This document shows positions 23,740 through 33,908 of a stretch of DNA of 64,000 bases, piece after piece. Both the position numbers and the translations under genes were made by a program. Under the pieces are notes generated by a model, which saw only the letters and a list, made by a program, of their open reading frames with translations, was not told the origin of the DNA and did not search any database. Position 1 is the first letter of the stretch; each line of letters opens with the position of its first letter. Source of the DNA: Citrus sinensis (Eukaryota; Streptophyta; Magnoliopsida; Sapindales; Rutaceae); the NCBI RefSeq assembly GCF_022201045.2, contig NC_068558.1, positions 40,567,501 through 40,631,500 of the forward strand, read 5' to 3'.

Positions 23740-24650
23740 CTAAGCATAGCCACCATCAACACAAATGACTTGCCCACTGACCCACTCACTATCATCACTA
23801 GCCAAAAACCCAACAACTTTAGCCACATCAATTGTCTCTCCCAATCTACCCATTGGGCAGTCTTCAATAACCTTTTTCACAAACTCCTCACTCACTCCAG
23901 CATAGAACATATCTGTTGCTACAGGCCCTGGAGCGACACAGTTCACAGTAATGCTAGTTCCTTTGAGCTCTTTTGCTAATATCTTTGCCATTGTCTCTAT
24001 TGCTGCCTTTGATGCAGTGTACGCTCCAAAGTTCGGCTTCAATGAATGCACCAATGATGTTGATAACACTATGATTCTGCCTCCACCACCTCTGTTTACC
24101 CTGTTTGATGCCTCTCTGCAACATAAGAATGTTCCTCTTGTATTGACTCTGAATATAAAAAATAACACTGTTAATAATTGAATGTTTAAAGATTATTTAC
24201 GTTCAACGATTTGAATAAATTGAGCAAACTTTAATTATCATAACCGTACCTGAAATTTTTATCAAAATCTTCCACAGAAGTATTAGCTATTGCTTGATGC
24301 TTAGCATCCATAACTCCAGCTGGGATGACGCAGATGGAAGCCTACGAGTTAAACTCAGTTTCAGCAATGCCAAAGAGTAATTTGACCTGGCTTTCATCAG
24401 ATACATCAGCCTGGACCGTTATGGCTCGTGGAGTGGTTTCAGGACAAGCTGAATTTATCTCTGCAGCTACAAGATCAGCCTGGACTGAATTAGAGGCATA
24501 GTTGATGACAAGTTTTGCACCAAGTGACGCCAAATGGAGGGCTATGCCACGGCCGATGCCCCGAGAGGCGCCTGTGACTATGGCTACTCGATCTTCAAGA
24601 GGAAGAGAAGGCGGCACTTGGTTGGCTCTGGTGATGGTGCTTGTAGCCAT
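23740..24650 (-). pseudogene. SDR copy 2, one premature stop in an otherwise intact frame
   Basis: Exons 24250-24650 and 23740-24148 have exactly the lengths (401 and 409 bases) of the intact copy. The intron and splice sites (TTCAG|GTACGG, TTCAG|A) are preserved. It keeps the cofactor loop TGASRGIGRG, the active-site YTASK, VNCVAPGP and the C-terminal GGYA. Codon 103 is TAG (24342-24344), followed by a cluster of changes where family members read VHVLVNSAG, so the NSAG motif is lost. Either a young pseudogene or a null allele in this genome copy. The MULE MITE just downstream may supply its 3' end. Confidence 0.75.
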
Positions 24651-25111
24651 GATGAACTAGAAAATAGTGGGAAACTTGCGACAAATGAAATAGGTTCATT
24701 CGATATCAAGATCGGAGATGAGCAGCTATATATATGTTTTACGCCAACTTCATTTAATGGCATCGCATGAATCGTCAAAAGTTGCTGATAAAATATGCAT
24801 GCAAAAGACAAATAGATATTTTTTCCTCTTGTATAAGAGTTCGGTACATGGCTGCACTCCATTGGCCGATAAAGATGTCAAAAAAGGGGGGATACAAATT
24901 TGGTCAATAATACTTGATGCAAATTTGGTCAAGTCAATAAACCCACGTACAATATTCCCACCTTGTAAATAACAGTCCTACCAATTGCTGTTATATGACA
25001 AGTTGTGTGACACAATTGGACGATACGCAGTAGATGTACTCCTCTGGAGAATCGTAATATCTACAATTCTCCAACTCCTTTAAATATTCTATGAGGAATA
25101 CTTACTAAAAC

Positions 25112-26617
25112 CTAGACATACCCACCATTAACACGAATTACTTGCCCATTAACCCACTCACTAGCATCAGTGGCCAAGAATCCAACAACAGGAGCAACAT
25201 CCTTGCTCTGGCCAAGCCGATTATGGGGGCACTCTTCAATCACCTTCTTCACCATCTCCTCACTCTTCCCATCAAAGAACATCTCAGTTGCAATCGGCCC
25301 TGGAGCTACGCAATTTGCTGTTATTCCAGTTCCCTTGAGCTCCTTTGCTAGTATCTTCGCCATTGTCTCCACTGCTGCCTTGGATGCTGTGTACGCGGCA
25401 TACCCTGGCTTCAATGCGCCAACCAGTGATGTTGATATCAGAATAATCCTACCCCCGCCACCGCGTTTTAGCCTATTTGCTGCCTCTTTGCAACATAAGA
25501 ATGCACCCCTTGCATTGACACTGCAAAATAAATATCCGGATTGAACAGGACAGTTGATAGCTTGAAAGCAACAATATTGATTTTGCTTCATAATGAAAGT
25601 ACTACTAGTTGTATAGCAGCTTCAATGTTCAATCACAATTGTCTCTAGCGCTCTGGTCCTGGAATGCAATTCATTCACTCTTTATACAAATATGCAAACG
25701 AGCAAACAGAGACACAAAGTACCTTAACTACAGGCAAAGATGTTTTTGTAACTTTTTCATCTTTTTTTTACAAATAAATAAATACTATATTTACCAAAAC
25801 AATTCATAAACAAACCAACCACTATGGATATGTTTGTAGGCTTGATTTTGAAACTACAAGAACTAAAATTAAAGTGTTCATAAACGCTAGCTTTTACTTC
25901 ACAACTAAAGTTTACAATCTACAACCGACTTAAAAACACACATCTCAAACCCAAGCATACCCAGTACTACTTTTCCCCCCTTCAAGTTACTGATTCGAAG
26001 CAACCAAAAAAAAATGAAAAAATTCATTTTTTCCTTAATTTTTAACATGACCATAGGAATACATCAGACCTACCATTTACAGTTGAATAAAAATTAGTGA
26101 AGCCAACATTTGTTTTGAGTCCTTTTAATATGTATATAAATAATTTTTTACATCAATATTTCATTTTTATCATAATCTAAAAAAAATAAAAATCATATTT
26201 TCCCATCATAGATTACCTGAAAATACGATCAAAGTCATCCAAGGAAGTGTTTGCAATAGTGGGGTACTTCGGATCAAGCAACCCAGCGGAGTTAACCAGG
26301 ACATGAACCGGCGAGTCAAAAGCCTGCTCAGCGGAGTCAAAGAGAGACTTGACCTGGGCCGGATCCGAAACGTCGGCTTTGACAGTAATGGCTCGTGGCG
26401 GACATGTGGCAGGGGAAGCCGACGAGTTAATCTCGGCGGCTACGACGTCGGCTTGAGCCGAGTTGGAGGTGTAGTTGATGACGAGTTTGGCTCCGAGTTG
26501 GGCAAGGTGAATCGCGATTTCTCGGCCGATTCCCCGAGATGAGCCGGTCACTATTACAACTCGATCTTTGAGTGGTAGTGGGAGTGAAAGCGATGGGGTA
26601 TCGGTGCTGGTAGCCAT
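25112..26617 (-). CDS. Short-chain dehydrogenase/reductase, NADPH-dependent aldehyde reductase-like
   Basis: The only intact member of the local SDR cluster. Exons 26217-26617 and 25112-25520 join at TTTTCAG|GTAATC and TTGCAG|TGTCAA to give 269 aa, normal for a classical SDR. Residues 20-33 hold the Rossmann TGSSRGIG loop; NSAG is at about 113-116; the STS and YTASK (Y177, K181) active-site residues are in place; ANCVAPGPIATEM and the C-terminal VNGGYV follow. The closest known relatives are the plant NADPH-dependent aldehyde reductase-like SDRs (Arabidopsis At3g03980, At3g04000, At4g13180), which detoxify reactive carbonyls. I see no clear plastid transit peptide, so it may be cytosolic. Substrate is inferred from the family only. 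It sits beside three broken relatives on the same strand. Confidence 0.92.
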
Positions 26618-27474
26618 TGGGTTAGATTAAAAAATTATCTAAGGAGATTGGGTAATCCCTAAGTTACGTTCAACGTAACATATGACCAGTTAATTTTTAA
26701 CCGTCAGATATCTTGAATTTGGATCTAACGGATATTGTTAAATTTATGCAAAAATAGTTGGAATGGCAAACCGGCTGAATTGGTTAATTGAAGATATGGG
26801 CTACCGGATGAAAGGTTTGAATGCTTTTTGGCAAACCCAGGCGATTGATTGCTCTGCTGCCATTGAATTACAGAAGGGCTCTACTGCCGCCGTTGAATTA
26901 CAGAAGGGCAGGAAAGGCAAAGAAGAGGAGAAGAGGAGAAGAGTGAGAGGGGGATGCAATTACAAGGGTAGAAAGTGGAAGAATTGTCGATAGCAGGCCA
27001 CGAGACTTGCATTATTTTCCCCTCTCTCGATTTATCATTCGATATTGGACAATGCCATTCTCGAGCTATCTCTCAAAATTTCCTCTTTGTCTCCCACGCC
27101 TCGCGCCTCATGGCCAGCTTGTTAAGATTACTGGGATGAGCTCTCCTTTCGTTTCTTTATCTTTTAATTCAAATTAGCAATATATTTCTTTTTTACTTTC
27201 CCAGCACTGGTATCATTTCTTTAATTTTTTAACCAATCAACCCATCTGCCACTTGTTTGGGTAAAATATTTCTTTAATTTAATTTTAGGACTATGGATTT
27301 GGCTATATATGCTTACTACGCCCTTGTGCAACAAGGTTTTGCTGTGGACTCACTCTATTTCTCTTAATTGCTGTTATGTTACTGAAATCTATGTATATAT
27401 CATGTGACTTTGGATTTCGAATCCATCTGTTCTGTTGCACTATAATAGTCTATAATCATCTACACCATTCACAG
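26618..27474. other. Intergenic DNA upstream of the intact SDR gene
   Basis: Includes the probable SDR promoter. An open stretch at 26763-26993 is Lys/Arg-rich and has no family resemblance. Nothing else recognised. Confidence 0.4.
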
Positions 27475-28310
27475 GCCTCAGATACCAAATTAAATTCTGT
27501 CAATATTATTGATAGTTTGATTGAGAAATCATACTGCAGCAGTGAAACTCGAAATCAGCTTAAACTTGGCTTATTACATTTTGAAGAAATCCATTATGCT
27601 GCTTTGTCTCTGTCTATAACTATGAATGGTGCATCTTGCTTACTTGTCTTTGTTTAACCTTTGCTCTCATTAGTGAATGCATGATATGCTAATTATTAAG
27701 TCAGTGATATAAATGGAATGCCAACCACATTTCTTGCTCTGGTAATTTCAGTTAGCATCATGTGGGAGTGTCTCCCTGGAATCTTCATATGAAAAGGCTA
27801 CCCGATGTATCTATACGTCAACTCTTTTGTATGAAAATAGAAGATTGGGTCTCAAGCCTGTGAACGTTAACAAATCTTGCTGTCAGTGGAGTCTAGCATA
27901 TTGCGAGGTTTGTAAGTTCTTCGACTACAACTTTGAACTCTACACCACACATAGCATCAACAATCCCTCATGTTTCTTCAATTTTTTTTCCATGTCTGTT
28001 GCAAACACGAGTCATCCAATTTCTTGGCCTAGGTTAGTGGTTTTGTGGCTGCATCAACCATTATAGCTGATGTTGTTATTTTATTGATAGCCTCAGTGGA
28101 TGTAATAACCTCCCGTGTTATGAAAATGCCAAAATAACTTCATGTGTTGTACATTTTACTCATCTATTAGTATTTTCAAAAAGTTATTAGCGAGAATTAG
28201 TCGTAAGTTAAGCATTTAAATTGAAATTTTGCTTTCTTATTGAAATTTCAGGTTTTGCAGACCTTCATGCTCGGAGTAAGATGGCTGGATGCCTTGTGTT
28301 TTGCTAAATT
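27475..28310 (+). other. Possible exons of an unrecognised or decayed gene
   Basis: Three stretches look exon-like. 27475-27620 follows CACAG and encodes NSVNIIDSLIEKSYCSSETR-type sequence. 27752-27907 sits between TTTCAG and GAG|GTTTGT and is open for 52 codons containing YENRRLGLKPVNVNKSCCQW. A third begins at 28252 after TTTCAG. The first donor does not join the second exon in frame at its most obvious GT, and I see no convincing start or stop. I do not recognise the family; it may be a gene remnant or chance. Confidence 0.2.
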
Positions 28311-30634
28311 TTTTTTTTAACTTTTCTTGATATCAAAGCTGTTATTAGGTGGTTGAGCATGTATTCAATTTGATTTTATTGAAGATAGAACCTTGTAACA
28401 TCTTCAAAAAGATGACAATGTTGCAGATTTTGATTTGTTACTATAAAGGTTGCTGGTTGCAGATCGGATTTTTGTATGGAAACAGTCAGTTAATTTCCTA
28501 AGCATAAATATTTGTACAAGTGTATAATGTCAATTTCAAATGCCATTATTATTTCATTCTTATGCAAACATTAATTCTGGCTTTGCAACAGTTAGCAGCC
28601 TGAAAAGAGTACATCTATTAGCTTTAATTGAATCAAGGTTTGATACACCAACAAAATTGCGCAACTACTACAAGGAATACTTCACATTGGCATAATCAAA
28701 AAATCAAAATAGCATTGCTAACTGAAGTAGCCATTTAACTACGATTAATGTTATATAAGGGACTTTTATCAAGTTGCGAGTTAAAGCTCAAAAATTCCAT
28801 CAAAGTGCATCATTTTTCTGCATGAGAAGGAACTCATTTTCCTCGTTTACTGATGTGCAGTAAGGTGATCCCGGTTCCTGTCATAAAAAGAATAATAGAT
28901 TCACTTTTATGAAATAAAAAACTGATTACTGCTAAGGAAAACTATTATGCCTGATTTGTGCATAATGGATGTAAGAAGTTAAAAAAGTTTCTTGGATAAA
29001 ACAAGAAATTAAATGGGGCAATAAAACTGTTGCGATTTATGCAGGAAACCAACCAAACAAGGCATAATGAATGCTCTATGTCCTCATTTCATTCATTACT
29101 ACTTTTATAAAAGAATAACCGAAAATTTTATTCATGCCATGAAAATTTAAATGAAATGCACAAAGTTTAAATATCATATGCAAGGATCTGATCCAAGTCA
29201 AGACCACTGAATGAATGAAAGAAGTCAACCTCCTTCATTTGGTGGTTTCTTCTGTTTTCTGATCAAATGGGTTCTTTCAGTCTTGAGAGATGACCGCTCC
29301 AAGCTTCAAAGATTTGATTTTGCTTCTACGGAATGCTGCAAAATGAGCAAACCAAAATTATAAGAATCAAATTTAAGCGAAAGGGTCATTGAAAAGCACC
29401 AAGAATAGTTTTTTGAAAAATCCCTTACCTTGTGCTAATGGCTTTCAAATTCAACACTTCAATCTCTCCGAAAACCTCTTTTTTATTTCAAAGTTTGCAA
29501 CTTTAACACCAATAAGAGAAAACCCTTTTACCATTTGCCATAACATCTGATAACAACATAACAGCTCTTCAAATATTCAAAACACAGCTTCAATATAAGC
29601 AGAAGAAAACAAGAAAGAGAGCCTGAAATGCAAATTAAAACTTGTAGATTTTGTTTGAAACAGGGCTCTCTCTGTTAACTGTTATTAATTTCCCATGCAA
29701 GGACAAGTGCAGCGAGAGACTTTGTTTCGCTGATCAGATAGATGATAGCGAATGGTATGGAATCTGGTACGGAGCTGTCCACTGCATCATCTTTGTTACA
29801 GACTTTTATATCACTCTGATTCACTGACACTATTTTTCATTTTTTTTTAATATTTTGTTTTTGTTTTGTGTTCAGATCTCAATTAACAACAAAACAAATA
29901 AAGAAATCTTAAACCAAACCAAAAAGGATGTGATTAGTTTATTAGACAAAAAAACAAGGGAATTTATGGCTGGCCAAATTAAAATATCGCGATTTTCACA
30001 CACAGAACACACAGAACAGAGCCTGCTCGATAAAATGCCGCAGTTACTTTATCGCAAATATAAAGCATGAAGACAACATAACACTAGATCTGATGCTATA
30101 ACTCTACACTCAACAATCTAAAATAGTTCGCAAGCAGACAATAACCAGTCAATTTTCTTTTCCTCTCTCTCGGTAGACAATAACTACAACCAGAATTGGC
30201 TAAAATTTCGTTAATATTAAACTGAAATCATTTCAGCCATATGGAGAGAAGGGAAAAAAAATAAAAGAATGAGAAGGGCATAGATTATAAGAAAAATGTT
30301 TCTTCAAAAAATGGTATCTGCACCATTTGCATTCACCACCTCATTGTTGTAATTTACCAATACCTATCGCTTGACTATTTATGTATCGAAAAACATATAA
30401 TTATTAAGCTTCACAATCATGAAGGTCAATTCCCAAGTTTGATTCATCCAATCAATTTGTTACTCTCAAGTAACCAAAGAACATCAGCGTTACAACCAAC
30501 CAAAAAGGGAGAAAGAAAATAGTTTCTGAAAATAAGTAGAAAATTTAACCAAGCATCAGGATCATGGGTTAAATATGGAAATTTTAACTAAAATAAACAG
30601 ATAATAAGAAGAATAACAACAGGAGGAAGAGGGA
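28311..30634. other. Long region with no supported gene
   Basis: AT-rich, no domain-bearing ORF. On the minus strand, 28800-28880 could be a terminal exon after a TGACAG acceptor (reading EPGSPYCTSVNEENEFLL before a stop), but nothing connects it to an upstream exon. An A-rich stretch at 29860-29980 is low-complexity. Confidence 0.4.
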
Positions 30635-30892
30635 TTACGCAATGTTGTGATTGAGTTCTCGCGGGCTGGTGAAACTACCGATGCAAGAGTCAGTCACGTT
30701 TCTTGTCTTGTGAGCCGTAACGACTTCGGTGGTGGAGGATTGAATTTTGACGACGATTAAGTTGGAAGCGATGGGTAATTTGAAGGTGAAAACGACGTCG
30801 TTACGCCAGTCAAGACCGGCTGTAGAAGGGAGTATCTCGCGTTGCTTGTTTTTGGTGACTGGTTTCAACCGCTTAAACCAGTTTAATTTTAT
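30635..30892 (-). pseudogene. Possible C2-domain-like exon fragment
   Basis: An open minus-strand stretch of about 86 codons with no ATG; an in-frame stop lies just before it. The reading GLDWRNDVVFTFKLP, then NLIVVKIQSS, then DSCIGSF has the spacing of a C2 domain (W-N-D, F-F, L-V-V, D-IG). It ends in a possible donor (ATTGC|GTAATC) with no downstream exon I can join. A fragment of a lipid-binding C2 protein is the best guess, at low confidence. Confidence 0.25.
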
Positions 30893-31404
30893 CACTTATG
30901 TATCCACTCGGCAAGCATTTATTGACCAACCGGTCTTTTCACTGAGTGTATGTTACAATAAACGTAACTTAGAGGGATCCAGGAGATTGAAGTATTAAAA
31001 AACTGATATAAGCTGAAGGATTGTTAGTTTCTAGTTAATTTCGCCTTGCCCCTTTGAATTATTAATAAACATCAAGTCTCCCACATATATTTTAAAGTTA
31101 TCAACTCACCCCCCCAACGGTTACTTCTACTGTTTTGAATTTGACGGTTGCCCTGTTTTCAACAAATTACATTTTGTGTCATGGTAATAAGTTAAAAACA
31201 AAGAGAAATGAAAATTTGACTTCATTCTGTGTCTTTTTTCTACTCAACATAATATACTAAAAACAGTTGGATCATGGATCATGTTGTCAGCCATGACGAT
31301 TCAAATTTCTACAGTCAACAGTACCCATCACTTTATGTATCCATAAAGTTATATAATGAATTATTTTATTATTATTATTATTTTAACAATGAAGAAAGGA
31401 AAGC

Positions 31405-32184
31405 TTAAACAACAAATCCACCATTAGCCCTAATAATTTGGCCATTGATCCACTCTCCATCATCACGAGCTAGAAATCCCACAACCTTACTCACATCCTT
31501 GGGCTCTCCAAGCCGGCCAAGAGGGCAAGCCTCCACTACTCTATTGATCATTTCTTCGGTTTTACCAGCAAAGAACATCTCTGTCGCTACAGGCCCTGGA
31601 GCAACACAATTAACAGTAATTCCTGTACCCTTCAGCTCCTTTGCCAGTGTCTTTGCCATTGTTTCAGTGGCTGCCTTGGAGGCAGCGTAGGCTGCATAAC
31701 CTGGCATGGGAAAACCAGCCACTGACGTTGATGTCAGAATGATCCTTCCTCCGCCTCAGTGTGCCAGCCGGTTAGCGGCTTCCTTGCAACACAAGAAAGC
31801 TCCTCTGGTATTGACATTGAATGTCATATCCCAGTCATCTACTGGTGTATTTGCCAAAGTTGGATACTTTGGATCCATCACCCCGGCACAATTTACAAGG
31901 ATGTGGACTTTTGAGCTAAATTCTTGTTCAGCTCTGTCAAAGAGGCGCTTGACCTGATCAGGGTCTGAAATATCAGATTTAATAGCAATTGCTCAAGGAT
32001 AAGAAGAGATACCTGATGCATTGAGCTCCGATGCTATGAGGTCTGCTTGAGTGGAATTTGAAGCATAGTTGATAGCAACCTTTGCACCAAGGGAGTGGAG
32101 GTGAATGGCAACGGCTTTTCCTATGCCACGAGAAGCACCAGTTATTATTGCTATTCGGCCATCAAGAGGAAGAGAAGCTGCCAT
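31405..32184 (-). pseudogene. Intronless SDR copy with two in-frame stops
   Basis: A full-length SDR frame of 260 codons including its final stop, with no intron at the position where copies 1-3 have one (DDWDMTFNVNTRG reads straight through). It starts at ATG 32182-32184, has TGASRGIGKA, NCAG, YAASK and VNCVAPGPVATEM, and ends GGFVV. Two TGA codons interrupt it (31993-31995 and 31756-31758). The second stands where relatives have a basic residue (KRGGG/KKGGR; here H-stop-GGG), so a CGA-to-TGA change (methyl-CpG decay) is plausible for it. Everything else is well conserved, so loss is recent. The missing intron means either a retrocopy or a lineage that never had it. Confidence 0.85.
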
Positions 32185-33908
32185 GATGGAGATTCAATTA
32201 GTATGGAAATAATGATGAGAAGAGAGCTATAAGGATCTAAATGGGGTATAGTGACTGCCGTATTTATAGATATGTGTGTGCATACAAGAGGAACCTTTAC
32301 ATAAGTGGTGACGTAAGAAACTGAAGTGGTTCAAGGATCCCAATTAACAAATTATGATCTTCTGTAGGAAGATGCTTCCTCACATACCCAATGTCTGACA
32401 ATGCCAGCATTGCCCTTCATTGCTAATATAAAAACATAGCTTAATAGAAAAACTTAAATCATTGTACCTGACAAACAATTAAACATTGAAGTCAGATCTC
32501 TGTGGCAAAGTTTGAACAAACTTAATTACCATAAACCTTTTGTATCCATTTTCTTATTATTATTTTAACAATTAAGTAATTTAATTTGTAATTACAAAAT
32601 AAATGCATTAATTAAATAATCTTTCAAGTTAAATAACTAAGAAAGCTTATCCTAACTTATCCCATGGTCTCATATCACAATTTAACTTGTCACCTATTGT
32701 CCTATCCCTATATGAACCAAACATAAGATAGGACAATTTTTTATTCAACCTAGGTTTTTGTACCGCAACCAAACATGCAGATCAGACTGAAGAGTAAAAT
32801 TTTAAAAAAATCAGAAAAGTTGAACACCAAAATGCATTCAACAAGTATAGGGTTTCTCAAAAAATCAGTAGACAATTATGATGAGGATGAAAATGCACAT
32901 TAATCTGGGCTTAGCATGGAGCATAGGATGCTCTTTTCCCAGACTGACAACTCCATGGGAGGCACTGGGGAGGGTCTCTTTAGTAAGCTTAGATGTAAAA
33001 CTTCTAGTAGTAGAGTTGAGTTAATATGATAAGAATAAGAGGTTCTCATCATAACCACATCAGCTGGCATTGAATCTATCTTCCTACACAGATAAAAAGA
33101 GAGTGAGAAACAGCAACTAAAATTGGGCTCTCCAAAGAGCAACTCTTCTCAAAATCTTAAAATGTATAATGAAAATATGACTGGGAACAGGCAAACATGA
33201 AATTTTTAACAAAAAGAATGGAATACTAGAACTAACAATTTCAAAGCTCCGGCAGTATAAAGGAAAAGGAAAATTCAGCTAAATCACTAACTCACAACTC
33301 ACAAAGCCACCAAGTGTTTTTGAAGCATTGTCGAATCCAGAAAGCAGTGATTTCTAGACTGCAATACAATGGACTGGAAGAAAAATTTATTATAGCCCTT
33401 GATTTGTCCAAATGTCTTAGTAGATGCAGCGGAAATAAGAACTTGAAAAGATTTAACATCATCACAAGGATTTGTTGATTTCTTCACCCTGCAAAAGATA
33501 AGAGAAATGCAAACTATGAGAAAATAAAGTAATCGCTCTAATTTTGAGAAACAGAAAGAAATTTATTTAAATACACTTTGCAGACATACTGGATAATACA
33601 AAAAGGAAATAAAAAATCACCAGTTATCTATATTTGAAGAAACTCATATACAAAAAAGAGGCTAAAACCCTAAAGGAAGGTTTCAGATGGAAGACACAGC
33701 AAAATGGAGAAAAAGTTAATATACAGTTTGAACAAAAAATGACCAAATCACATAAGAAACAATCCCACACAATCTAACAAACAAAGTGAAGGCTCTTATT
33801 ACCACACTCTTCAAACTGAGCAGAAAGCATGACCATCTTTGGAGCCTCAAGAGTATTTTGCGCGGTCCATGAAATAAGTATTCTGCAATTACCTTTATAT
33901 GCTTACAT
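32185..33908. other. Intergenic region between the SDR cluster and the PPR gene
   Basis: The left 150 bases or so is the likely promoter of the broken SDR copy. 32560-32780 resembles an old MITE end (AACCAAACAT). 32900-33900 contains short open stretches on the minus strand that may belong to the 3' UTR of the PPR gene; none has a protein signature. Confidence 0.4.

Noticed and set aside
26763-26993. 76-codon plus-strand ORF
   Set aside because: Low-complexity Lys/Arg/Glu end, no family resemblance and no splice context; probably chance.
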